64,000 nucleotides of DNA from Planococcus shixiaomingii (GTDB taxonomy: Bacteria > Bacillota > Bacilli > Bacillales_A > Planococcaceae). The stretch lies in NCBI RefSeq assembly GCF_030413615.1, contig NZ_CP129236.1, positions 3,704,001-3,768,000 of the forward strand, read 5' to 3'. The notes under the pieces are model-generated. The model ran no database searches, was not told the origin of the DNA, and was given only the letters and a program-made list of their open reading frames with translations. The number at the start of each line of letters is the position of its first letter. Positions within the stretch are counted from its first letter, which is position 1. Position numbers and translations under genes: made by a program. Below, piece by piece: positions 42,896 to 50,726 of this stretch.

Positions 42896-43891
42896 ATGAA
42901 GATTGTACTGGCTTCGCCGAATTATCCGCAGCCGCGGGGCAATACCGTCACTGTTGAACGAATTGCCGCAAACTTGAGGAGATTGGGCGTTCAAACTGAG
43001 ATTATCTCCTCAACTGATGAACCTGTACCTTCTTCATTGCCAACCGGTGATTTGGTCCATGGTTTTCATGCTCACCGATTTTACAAATTCATCGAACAGC
43101 TGGCTGAACCGCCCCGCCGCTATGTGGTGACGATGACTGGCACAGATTTGAATTTCGATCTTTTTGAACCGGGAAAGCGGCAAGATGTTTTAGCTTGTTT
43201 AAGAGGAGCTGCCGCCATTCACGTGTTCGATGAAAAGGCGAAAGCCGTTTTAATAGAAGAAGCGCCAGAGGTTGAGGATAAAATTTATCCGATTGCCCAA
43301 GGAAACAGCGAATTCTCATCAGCCCGTTCTCCTGCACAAAAAGAAGACGGCACATTTTTGTTTGTGCTGCCCGCCGGCATCAGGAAAGTGAAAAATGTTC
43401 CAACTGCCATCCGGATGCTAGAGAAGCTGTATGCCAGATATCCGGGACTTCGCCTTTGGCTTGTCGGACCGGTTCTTGAAGAAGCGGAAGGAAAGCTGGT
43501 TGAAGAGTTGGTTGAACAGCACAAAGCGTGGATTTGCTATCTGGGCGCTCTGCCGCATCCGCTTATGGGTCCGCTCTACAAAGAAGCTGATGTGGTGTTG
43601 AACACTTCCCTTTCGGAGGGTCAGCCAGCCGCCATTTTAGAAGCGATGGGATTTGGGCTGCCTGTGCTCGTCTCCAACATCCCCGGCAACAGCAGCATCG
43701 TTGTTAATGAGGAAAACGGTTTGCTGTACAGCAGCGAACACGAATTTCTTGCTTATGCCGAACTGCTGATGAATAATTACGAAGTGAGGAAAAAAATGGG
43801 GCTCAAGGCAAAACAGCATGTTGCCGAGCATCATTCTGGCACCAAAGAAGCCGAAGCTCTGTTCGCTATTTACAGGAACATCTTAAAATAA
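42896..43891 (+). CDS. GT4-family glycosyltransferase, SenB-like (candidate selenosugar synthase)
   Basis: 331 residues, GT-B fold. The N-terminal half shows PNYPQPRGNTVTVERIAANL, GFHAHRFYKF and VVTMTGTDLNFDL. The C-terminal donor domain has LPAGIRKVKNVPTAIRMLE, CYLGALPHP and SLSEGQPAAILEAMGFGLPV with IPGNSSIV. The pattern GN-x-VT, HA-x-R, TGTDL and the IPG loop resembles SenB, which joins selenophosphate to a UDP-sugar in selenoneine biosynthesis. The length also fits. The gene lies 42 bases before selD, the selenophosphate source. No senA homologue is in the window. An ordinary wall or capsule transferase remains possible. No signal or membrane segment is seen. Confidence 0.65.
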   Translation: MKIVLASPNYPQPRGNTVTVERIAANLRRLGVQTEIISSTDEPVPSSLPTGDLVHGFHAHRFYKFIEQLAEPPRRYVVTMTGTDLNFDLFEPGKRQDVLACLRGAAAIHVFDEKAKAVLIEEAPEVEDKIYPIAQGNSEFSSARSPAQKEDGTFLFVLPAGIRKVKNVPTAIRMLEKLYARYPGLRLWLVGPVLEEAEGKLVEELVEQHKAWICYLGALPHPLMGPLYKEADVVLNTSLSEGQPAAILEAMGFGLPVLVSNIPGNSSIVVNEENGLLYSSEHEFLAYAELLMNNYEVRKKMGLKAKQHVAEHHSGTKEAEALFAIYRNILK

Positions 43892-43932
43892 ATCCGGTAA
43901 ATTCCAATCGAACAATAAAGGAGAGATTACAA

Positions 43933-44982
43933 ATGGCAGAAAAAGAAATGGTACGTTTAACGTCTTTATCTACTAAAGGCGGTTGAGGCTGCAAAATTGG
44001 TCCTGAGGACCTGGCGCAGGTTCTGCGCCACTTACCGAGAAATGTTGAAGATCCGAACTTGCTTGTTGGTCTGGATACAGCCGATGATGCAGGTGTTTAT
44101 AAAATCAGTGACGAAGTCGCACTTGTGCAGACACTGGATTTCTTTACTCCGATTGTCGATGACCCGTACATGTTCGGCCAGATCGGTGCTGCCAACTCTT
44201 TGAGTGATGTATACGCCATGGGCGGCAAGCCGCTGACGGTCATGAATATTGTCGCTTTCCCGATCAACACATTGGATAAAAGCATCCTTGCCGAAATTTT
44301 GGCCGGCGCTTCCGATAAAGTGAAAGAATCCGGCGCCACTTTAGTCGGCGGGCACTCCATCGATGACCAGGAGCCGAAATTCGGTCTATCGGTTACAGGA
44401 ACGATCCATCCGGATAAAATCCGTTCGAATGCCGGCGCCAAACCGGGCGATCGCTTGATTTTGACCAAACCGATTGGGGTCGGCATCTTGACGACAGCGA
44501 TCAAACAAGGCATTTTGCCCGAAAAAGATTTGAACGAAGTGATGACTGTCATGGCGACGCTGAACAAAACGGCCGCTGAAGTCATGGCTAACTACTCTGT
44601 TAACGCGTGCACCGATGTAACCGGTTTTGGCCTTCTTGGCCATACGATGGAAGTCGCAAAAGGCGGAAACGTCGGCATCACGGTTTCCAGCAAAGATGTC
44701 CCTGTTCTTTCAAAAGCGAAAGAGCTTGCGGAACAAAACGTCATTCCGGGCGGAACCCGCAAAAACCTCAAATGGCTTGCCGGCGATATTGATTACGCAG
44801 ACAGCATCAGCGAAATCGACCGCCTCATCCTGTGTGATGCAGTCACTTCCGGCGGTTTGCTCATTTCCGTGCCTGAAGCAGAAGCAGAAGCGCTTCACCG
44901 TGACTTGCTCGAAAAAAATGTGCAATCAGCCATTATCGGAACCGTTACGAGCGAAAACGCTGGACGAATTCAAGTTCTCTAA
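43933..44982 (+). CDS. selD: Selenide, water dikinase SelD, itself a selenoprotein (UGA codon 18)
   Basis: 349 residues when the TGA at 43984-43986 is read as Sec. ATG at 43933 follows AAAGGAGAG. SelD makes selenophosphate from selenide and ATP. The active-site loop reads TSLSTKGG-U-GCKIGPEDL, with Sec at the place of the catalytic cysteine and the essential lysine after GC. DTADDAGVY, GQIGAANSLSDVYAMGG, LVGGHSIDDQEPKFG and TDVTGFGLLGH are complete. Starting after the UGA would remove the catalytic residue. Its own need for Sec gives a feedback loop on selenium supply. Confidence 0.96.
43999..44029 (+). promoter_or_regulatory. SECIS-like hairpins in selD
   Basis: Two consecutive stems follow the UGA: GGTCC-TGA-GGACC (43999-44011) and GGCGCA-GGTTC-TGCGCC (44013-44029). 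The second has a guanine-rich loop at the distance usual for bacterial SECIS. Confidence 0.6.
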
Positions 44983-44984
44983 TC

Positions 44985-45014
44985 ACAAGGGCTCTTAAAA
45001 GAGCCCTTGTTTTA
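44985..45014 (+). terminator. Terminator after selD
   Basis: ACAAGGGCTCTT and AAGAGCCCTTGT form a 12-bp stem followed by TTTT. The transporter genes behind it need readthrough or their own start. Confidence 0.85.
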
Positions 45015-45067
45015 CCATTGTGGCGGAAAACCACGACAATAAGAAAAATATAAACGAGGTAAGCGAA

Positions 45068-45973
45068 ATGAAAAAATGGAATGTTTTATTGGCATTAACG
45101 TTGGTTCTGGCACTGTTCTTGTCAGCATGCGGAAGTTCTGAAAGCGACAATGCAGAGCAAGGCGCTGAAAAAGAAAAAGAGCCTTTCACAATCGGTGTCA
45201 TCCCCGCACAAACTGAAGGTGAAATGAATACGGCTATGAAGAAATTGCAGGAGCTCTTAACCAAAGAATTAGACCGGGAAGTTTCAATTGAAGTGTATCC
45301 GGATTACAACGGCGTAGTTGAAGCGATGAACTACGACCAAATCGATATGGCGTACCTTGGGCCATTGACTTACGTCATCGCTGAAGCAAACAGCAATGCA
45401 AAAGCCATCATCACCCAATTGATCGACGGCAAGCCTTATTACCATTCGTACATCATTACGCACAAAGACAATCCATGGAACACGCTCGAAGAATTGCTTG
45501 CGGACTCCAAAGAAGTGGACTTTGCTTTCGGTGACCCGAACTCGACTTCCGGCTCCCTGATTCCTTCAATTGAATTGCAGGAGCGCGGTGTCTACGAATC
45601 GGAAGACGACAATGAATTTGCTACTGTCCGCTTTACAGGTTCACATGATGCAACGGCTCTGTCTGTCCAGAACAAACAAGTGGATGCTGGAGCAATTGAC
45701 AGCGCCATTTATGACCAATTGGTTGAATCCGGAAAGATTGATGGAGACCAATTCAAGACTATTTGGGAATCCGAAGAATTGTTCCAATACCCTTGGGCTG
45801 TACTTGAAAGCACGGACGACGCAACCGTGAAGAAATTGCAGGAAACGTTCCTGGCAATTGAAGATCCGGAAATCCTTGATGCCTTTGGAGCGTCCGGCTT
45901 TACTGAAGCAACCAACGAAGATTATGAAAGCATCAAACAAGCAGCGATCAAGCAGGGAATCATTAAAGAATAG
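45068..45973 (+). CDS. phnD: PhnD-family ABC transporter substrate-binding lipoprotein
   Basis: 301 residues from the ATG at 45068, behind GAGGTAAG. The lipobox is LFLSACGS. The PhnD (phosphate/phosphite/phosphonate) family shows GVIPAQTEGEMNTAMKKLQE, YDQIDMAYLGPLTYVIAE, and the oxyanion loop DPNSTSGSLIP. The true ligand is not visible. Its place between selD and a probable selenoprotein makes a selenium oxyanion or organoselenium ligand worth considering; phosphonate or phosphite is the default guess, and no phn catabolic genes are present. Confidence 0.85.
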   Translation: MKKWNVLLALTLVLALFLSACGSSESDNAEQGAEKEKEPFTIGVIPAQTEGEMNTAMKKLQELLTKELDREVSIEVYPDYNGVVEAMNYDQIDMAYLGPLTYVIAEANSNAKAIITQLIDGKPYYHSYIITHKDNPWNTLEELLADSKEVDFAFGDPNSTSGSLIPSIELQERGVYESEDDNEFATVRFTGSHDATALSVQNKQVDAGAIDSAIYDQLVESGKIDGDQFKTIWESEELFQYPWAVLESTDDATVKKLQETFLAIEDPEILDAFGASGFTEATNEDYESIKQAAIKQGIIKE

Positions 45974-45975
45974 GG

Positions 45976-46740
45976 TTGATCTGGGTGTGGTTTAAAAAAA
46001 GCAATATTATCACAGTAGTTATACTCCTTGTATTTATCTACTTTAGTATGAGGCTGACAGAATTCGACCTGACAAAATTTAAAGATTTCCGCAACATGAT
46101 CGATTTCTTGTCGCAATGGTTCCCGATGGACTTTTCACAGTTGCCGGATATGATTCAAGACACATTAGAAACGCTTTCTATGGCTTTTTTGGGCAGCGTC
46201 CTGGGGCTTATCATCGCTTTGCCGATCAGCTTTTTGGCGGCGCGCAATACAGCCCCTTCCAAAGCGCTTTTCCACTTTTCAAGAGTTGCGCTCAGCTTTG
46301 TCCGGTCGATTCCTGAAATTGTGTTCGGCCTGATTTTGCTGACCACTCTGGGGCTTGGGCCGTTTCCCGCAGTGATTGCCATCATGTTCCATAACGTAGG
46401 GGTTTTCGGGAAGCTAATATCGGAACTGATCGAAGCGGCAGATCCGGGACCTCAAGAAGCGATGAAAGCTGTCGGAGCGAAAAAATGGATTGCCTATTTG
46501 TTCAGCATTATGCCGCAAATTTGGCCGAACGTTCTCTCGCAGTTTTTCTACCGCTTCGAAGTCGCGATCCGCACTTCCCTTATTCTCGGATTTATCGGCG
46601 GCGGCGGTATCGGCCAGCGTCTGTTCAACGATTTTAAGACGTTCCAATACTCTGCTGTTTCGCTGGATGTACTAATTATTATGGTTATGGTTATTATCAT
46701 TGACTTTTTAGCCAGCTATGTCCGGAACCGGATCATATGA
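45976..46740 (+). CDS. phnE: PhnE-family ABC transporter permease
   Basis: 254 residues from a TTG at 45976; GTG at 45985, with AGGG nine bases upstream, is equally possible. It has six membrane segments. The typical PhnE region SFVRSIPEIVFGLILLTTLG, the EAA loop DPGPQEAMKAVGAKKWIAYL and GFIGGGGIGQRL are present. It forms the channel with PhnC and PhnD. It starts 2 bases after the binding protein stop. Confidence 0.9.
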   Translation: MIWVWFKKSNIITVVILLVFIYFSMRLTEFDLTKFKDFRNMIDFLSQWFPMDFSQLPDMIQDTLETLSMAFLGSVLGLIIALPISFLAARNTAPSKALFHFSRVALSFVRSIPEIVFGLILLTTLGLGPFPAVIAIMFHNVGVFGKLISELIEAADPGPQEAMKAVGAKKWIAYLFSIMPQIWPNVLSQFFYRFEVAIRTSLILGFIGGGGIGQRLFNDFKTFQYSAVSLDVLIIMVMVIIIDFLASYVRNRII

Positions 46741-46754
46741 AGGAGGCGCCTTAC

Positions 46755-47543
46755 ATGATTGAAGTGAAAAACCTATCCGTCCATTACCCAGGAAACAAAG
46801 TCGAAGCCCTTTCCAATATCAATTTAACATTGAACAAAGGGGATTTCGTCTGCGTCCTCGGAAGAAGCGGCGCCGGCAAATCGACGTTCATCCGCTGTGT
46901 CAACGGCTTGCAAATACCGACAAGCGGTGAAGTTTGCCTTGACGGTCGAGTGTGCTTGGATCCGGATTTTGTTTCACGTACCAAGGAAGAGAAATTGCGG
47001 AAAGTGCGCCGGGAAATGGGAATGATTTTTCAGCATTTTAACTTGATTCCCCGCCTGAGCGTTTTGCAGAATGTCTTGACTGGAACTTTCGGTTACCGGT
47101 CATCCTTAAAAAATCTGGTCGGCTGGTTTTCACAAGAGGAGATCCAATTTGCCAGAAAAGTCATTGCAGAGGTCGGGTTGTCAGAGATGGCTGACCGGCG
47201 GGTGGAAAATTTGAGCGGCGGCCAAAAGCAGCGCGTTGGCATTGCACGTGCTCTCGTTCAGCAGCCACGTGTATTGCTCGGCGATGAACCGGTCGCAAGC
47301 CTTGACCCCGGCACTTCAAACCATATTTTCACACTGTTGAAAGAAATGCATGAACGGCTTGGGCTGCTTACCATCATCAACGTCCATGACGTCGACCTTG
47401 CCAAGCGCTACGCCACTCGGATTATCGCTTTACGCAACGGAGAAATGATTTATGACGGGCCGCCGGAGCAATTTACGGAAGAACAGTATCACGCTACGTA
47501 CGGGTCCAAATCAGAGGGTTCCTTTTTCGGCGCTGGAATTTAA
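46755..47543 (+). CDS. phnC: PhnC-family ABC transporter ATP-binding protein
   Basis: 262 residues from the ATG at 46755, preceded by AAGGAGG; an in-frame ATG at 46737 lacks spacing. It has Walker A GRSGAGKST, IFQHFNLIPRLSVLQNVL, the signature LSGGQKQRVGIARAL and the PhnC-specific Walker B VLLGDEPVASLDP. It energises the transporter. The deacetylase-like gene follows 20 bases later and looks to be in the same transcript. Confidence 0.92.
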   Translation: MIEVKNLSVHYPGNKVEALSNINLTLNKGDFVCVLGRSGAGKSTFIRCVNGLQIPTSGEVCLDGRVCLDPDFVSRTKEEKLRKVRREMGMIFQHFNLIPRLSVLQNVLTGTFGYRSSLKNLVGWFSQEEIQFARKVIAEVGLSEMADRRVENLSGGQKQRVGIARALVQQPRVLLGDEPVASLDPGTSNHIFTLLKEMHERLGLLTIINVHDVDLAKRYATRIIALRNGEMIYDGPPEQFTEEQYHATYGSKSEGSFFGAGI

Positions 47544-47563
47544 TCGCATAAGGGGATGAGCGT

Positions 47564-48193
47564 ATGATAAAAAGTCCTTGAGCAGTTGATAATACCAGAG
47601 TCGTGTACGACTCTACGCATGAAAATGTTGTAACCAAGATCCAAAGTCCCGATGAAAAAGCCGTCGTCTTGACGTTTGACGATGGCCCGAGCCGGCTATT
47701 GCCGCGTTTTCTGGATGTCTTGAAGCAGGAAAATGTACCTGCCGTCTTTTTCTGGCAAACTCGCCTGCTGCATCCACAACGGCCGTGGCAGCGTGTGCTG
47801 GATGAGGGGCATATAATCGGCAGCCATACCGTCAAACACCGGAATTTGGTCGAGCTGCCCAAAGAAGAGCAATACAAAGACATCAAAAACAGCATCACCG
47901 CCATTGAGCAAATCACCGGAAGCCCTGTCCGATTTTTCCGGCCGCCGTATGGCCGGTTCAACGCCGAGACACTCCAAGTGACAGAGCAGTTGAGCTTGAC
48001 TCCTGTCATGTGGAAAATCGCCTCAATGGACTGGGAGCTGAAAAACGATCCGCAGCGATTGATTGCCAACGTCACCGAAAACCTGGAAAACGGCGCAGTG
48101 ATTTTGCTGCACGAACTTCCGCAAACGCTGGAAGCTCTTCCTGGACTGATTGCGGCAATCAAAGAACGTGGCTATGGATTTAAATTGTTGTAA
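47564..48193 (+). CDS. CE4 polysaccharide deacetylase-family protein, candidate selenoprotein (UGA codon 6)
   Basis: 209 residues when the TGA at 47579-47581 is read as Sec: M-I-K-S-P-U-A-V-D-N-T-R. ATG at 47564 has AAGGGG eight bases upstream. No good start or ribosome site exists after the UGA (GTG at 47603 would be the first). The NodB domain is complete: TFDDGPS (motif 1), GSHTVKH (metal histidines), RPPYGRF, MDWELKNDP and VILLHE. There is no signal peptide or membrane anchor, unlike wall-modifying CE4 enzymes, so a cytoplasmic small-molecule substrate is likely. A perfect hairpin lies 15 bases after the UGA. Sec decoding is inferred from context. A simple mis-start is the alternative. 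Confidence 0.72.
47597..47614 (+). promoter_or_regulatory. SECIS-like hairpin in the deacetylase-like gene
   Basis: AGAGTCG and CGACTCT form a perfect 7-bp stem with loop TGTA, 15 bases after the UGA. The position and the loop guanine match bacterial SECIS geometry. Confidence 0.6.
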
Positions 48194-48194
48194 C

Positions 48195-48352
48195 ACTATA
48201 TAAGTTGATTTAAAAAAATTAACTTCTGCCCACCGCTTCGGACGCTTTGGGAAAGGCAAAGACGATTGCTCCTGCGCAAGCCGAGAAGAGCACTCGTCTT
48301 ATCGCTTCGCTTAGCCCCTTACGCGCCGAAGCTAAGTAATTTCTTAAGATTC
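48195..48352. repeat. Dispersed inverted-repeat element, copy B (half)
   Basis: It begins ACTATATAAGTTGA, one terminal repeat of copy A, and continues with matching blocks CCACCGCTTCGG, AAGCCGAGAAGA, CACTCGTCTT and GCTTCGCTTAGCCC. The second terminal repeat is missing, so this copy is truncated. It starts 2 bases after the deacetylase-like stop codon. Confidence 0.65.
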
Positions 48353-48500
48353 TAAGTGACCTTCTCTATATTTGTTGGTTTACTACTAGAGGACTGGAAG
48401 AAATGAAGCAAACAGTGGAGAAATTGTGAGTTCCTTCAAAACTGTTCAGCTATTTTGCTGAATATCAACATTTATAGATATTAAGAATTCAATATATACG

Positions 48501-48561
48501 AAAAAGGTGCCTTGAAGCGGGTTTCACAAAAATTGTGAGCCGCTTTCAAGGCACCTTTTTT
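48501..48561. terminator. Bidirectional terminator between convergent selenoprotein genes
   Basis: A stem of about 20 bp, AAAAAGGTGCCTTGAAGCGG with its near complement, with an inner TTTCACAA/TTGTGAG stem, ends in T-runs on both strands. Confidence 0.85.
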
Positions 48562-48563
48562 AC

Positions 48564-48872
48564 TTATGACTGTGCAAATTCCTTCACTGGTTCTTCCGGA
48601 ATAAAACCAACAGAGCGTTTTACTTCTTGCCCGTCCTTGATTAAAATCAAGGTTGGAATGCTTTGCACACCAAATTTTTGAGCCAGATCAGGAGCTTCGT
48701 CCACATCCACTTTGTAAAAATCAACTGAATCAAGTTGTTCAGCTACGCTTGAGACCACCGGTCCCAAATGACGGCAGCTTGGTCACCAATCCGCTGTAAA
48801 ATCGAGGACAAACGGTTTTTCCTGGTTTTCTGTCAGCGCATAAAAATCTTCAGACTTTATTGCCTTTACCAT
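48564..48872 (-). CDS. Thioredoxin-like selenoprotein (W-U-P-S-C active site)
   Basis: 102 residues when the TGA at 48785-48783 is read as Sec. ATG at 48872 has GGAGGT six bases upstream. The thioredoxin fold is complete: PFVLDFTADW, then U-P-S-C, then RHLGPVVSSVAEQL, VDVDEAPDLAQKFGVQSIPT and LILIKDGQEVKRSVGF with the cis-proline. Sec replaces the first redox cysteine of the usual W-C-G-P-C. It would act as a cytoplasmic disulfide reductant. A SECIS-like hairpin follows the UGA by 17 bases. Annotation that ignores Sec would show only the 67-residue C-terminal piece. Confidence 0.9.
48751..48765 (-). promoter_or_regulatory. SECIS-like hairpin in the thioredoxin gene
   Basis: On the minus strand GGGACC pairs with GGTCTC around GGT, 17 bases after the UGA. 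Confidence 0.65.
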
Positions 48873-48972
48873 GTTCATACCTCCCTATAATCCATTATTG
48901 TCGTACTCTTTGAGTATAGCCTTTTTCGGGTCGATCCTTAAATTTTCTGCCTGTCTGCCGGAAGCAAGCCGA

Positions 48973-49674
48973 TTACTTTTCACTGAACATCATTTCGATA
49001 ATCTTTTTTACGTGGATTTCGGTTGTGTTCAGTTGGGGGATAGCCAAATCTTCCGGTTTAAAAATCAGCGGAAGCTCCGTGCAGCCTAAAATAAGCCCTT
49101 CAATCTCATCCCGCTCAATCATTTTTTCAACCAGATCCAAAAAGCCCTGCTTTGTTTCATCCTCGACTATGCCCTTCTCCAATTCATCGACAATCTTTTT
49201 ATGCAAATATTGCTGTTCAGAGGGATTGGGAACGACAACGGTTTTTTCGCCAGCCAGAAACGGCTTTTGGAAAAAATCGTTTTCCATCGTGAACTTTGTT
49301 CCAAGCAGCCCGATTTTCCCCAGCCCCATCTCTTTTGTATGATTGTATGTTTCTTCAACCATGCTGATCATCGGCACATTGACCCGCTGCTGCACTTGAT
49401 CAAATACTATATGGGCCGTATTGGCCGTTAAAACGACAAAATCGGCCCCTGCTTTTTCAAGCGTCTGGACCGCCTCGGTCAAATAATCAGCCAGTTCTTC
49501 TGTTTTTCCATCCTCCAGTAATGCGAAAATTTTATACATATTGATGCTATTGATCAAAAGCTCAGGCAACTCTTCATTGTTGCCGGTCTTCTCTTGATAT
49601 TTCGAAATAATTAATTGGTAATAATCCATCGTCGATTCCGGACCAGTGCCGCCGACAAATCCAAGCTTTCGCAT
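48973..49674 (-). CDS. Aspartate/glutamate racemase family protein
   Basis: 233 residues. It opens with KLGFVGGTGPESTMDYYQLI, the family signature, and has the second catalytic cysteine in LILGCTELPLIF. The first catalytic position, normally C-N-T in CNTAH, reads TANTAH, so cysteine is replaced by alanine. YgeA-type members also lack this cysteine. It may be a one-sided racemase, have a narrowed activity, or be a different isomerase. It is monocistronic. Confidence 0.85.
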   Translation of the reverse strand: MRKLGFVGGTGPESTMDYYQLIISKYQEKTGNNEELPELLINSINMYKIFALLEDGKTEELADYLTEAVQTLEKAGADFVVLTANTAHIVFDQVQQRVNVPMISMVEETYNHTKEMGLGKIGLLGTKFTMENDFFQKPFLAGEKTVVVPNPSEQQYLHKKIVDELEKGIVEDETKQGFLDLVEKMIERDEIEGLILGCTELPLIFKPEDLAIPQLNTTEIHVKKIIEMMFSEK

Positions 49675-49770
49675 AGTGTTCTCCTCCAGTAACTGCCAAG
49701 CAAAATGAAGCTTGCCTTTATTCTCTATTTACCACTGGACCAGTTTTCTAATCTTGGTCTCAGCGTTTTT

Positions 49771-50013
49771 TCATTCCTCTTCTTCATCGGGCACATTCAA
49801 AAACTTTATTGTTTTGAATCCGGGAATCACTTTGTAGTTTACTCCCCAATTGTTATTGATGACTTCAAACTCAGATTCTTTGACGGTAAAATGCATCACT
49901 ACATCGCTATCCTGATCCAGGACGACATAGCTGTTATCGTTGGAAAACAGCTTGAACGTTTTATGTGCAATTAAAGTCCAACCGCATTTTAAACCATGGC
50001 TTTTATTTCCCAT
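49771..50013 (-). CDS. Hypothetical protein, 80 residues
   Basis: Not recognised. ATG at 50013 has GAGAAGGGGG upstream, which argues for a real gene. The sequence is mixed beta-strand (KTFKLFSNDNSYVVLDQDSD, then VVMHFTVKESEFEVINNN) and ends in an acidic tail (PDEEEE). There is no signal peptide or membrane segment. It stands between the racemase and the NUDIX gene with no clear partner. Confidence 0.6.
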   Translation of the reverse strand: MGNKSHGLKCGWTLIAHKTFKLFSNDNSYVVLDQDSDVVMHFTVKESEFEVINNNWGVNYKVIPGFKTIKFLNVPDEEEE

Positions 50014-50146
50014 TTTTGCACCCCCTTCTCGGATTATAGCCGATTTTCCAAGTGTGTAGTTATTGTTTTCCGAATATTTTTATTTATTCATTTTCAGTAA
50101 AGCGCTATTATGAAAGAAGTGGTAAAAATGAAGAGGTGGACAACAA

Positions 50147-50587
50147 ATGGATAAAATAATCTTCGGAGAAAAAAGAGAAAGCGTGGACTATCAGTTGCGA
50201 AAAGCTGTTTACGCTGTCATTTTCAATGCCGCCAAAGATAAAGTTGCAACCGTTAAAACAGCCAATGGCCGTTATTTTCTGCCCGGTGGCGGCATTGAAG
50301 AGCAAGAGCTTCCGGAAGCGTGTTTAGAAAGAGAGCTTTTGGAAGAAACGGGGCATGCAATTGCGATTGGTTCTTTCATCGGAACTGCAATGCGGTTTTT
50401 CTATTCCACCCAGAACGTACCGACGCTAAACGACGGCTATTTTTATTTGGCAAGGTTAGGGGAGAAAATCCAGGATCCGACAGAGGAAGATCATTTCTTG
50501 ACATGGGTTCCTGTCGAGCAGCTGCAGGAGCTCCTTTTCCATGAACATCATTATTGGGCCGTCATGGAAGGGCTGAAAAGAGAATAA
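50147..50587 (+). CDS. NUDIX hydrolase
   Basis: 146 residues. The Nudix box is intact: PGGGIEEQELPEACLERELL followed by EETGHA (G-x5-E-x7-R-E-x2-E-E-x-G). It hydrolyses a nucleoside diphosphate linked to some group. The substrate cannot be told. It is monocistronic, with AAGAGGTGG upstream and a terminator 9 bases after the stop. Confidence 0.92.
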   Translation: MDKIIFGEKRESVDYQLRKAVYAVIFNAAKDKVATVKTANGRYFLPGGGIEEQELPEACLERELLEETGHAIAIGSFIGTAMRFFYSTQNVPTLNDGYFYLARLGEKIQDPTEEDHFLTWVPVEQLQELLFHEHHYWAVMEGLKRE

Positions 50588-50595
50588 AGTGAAAT

Positions 50596-50628
50596 AGAAA
50601 AGACTTTTCATGGGAAAAGTCTTTTCTT
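50596..50628 (+). terminator. Terminator of the NUDIX gene
   Basis: AGAAAAGACTTTTC pairs with GAAAAGTCTTTTCT and continues into T-rich sequence. Confidence 0.8.
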
Positions 50629-50726
50629 CATTTTTGTGGCTATCATGTTCTCGGCTATTTACCAAGTGTTTTGGGCTTCTCTGCACACGCCATTATTGCT
50701 TCAATTATTAAAGCTTCATTCCAAGG

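Noticed and set aside
47603..48193. Deacetylase starting at GTG 47603, after the UGA
   Set aside because: There is no ribosome site before this GTG and it falls in the stem-loop. The upstream ATG with AAGGGG is better. Kept as the alternative in the main entry.
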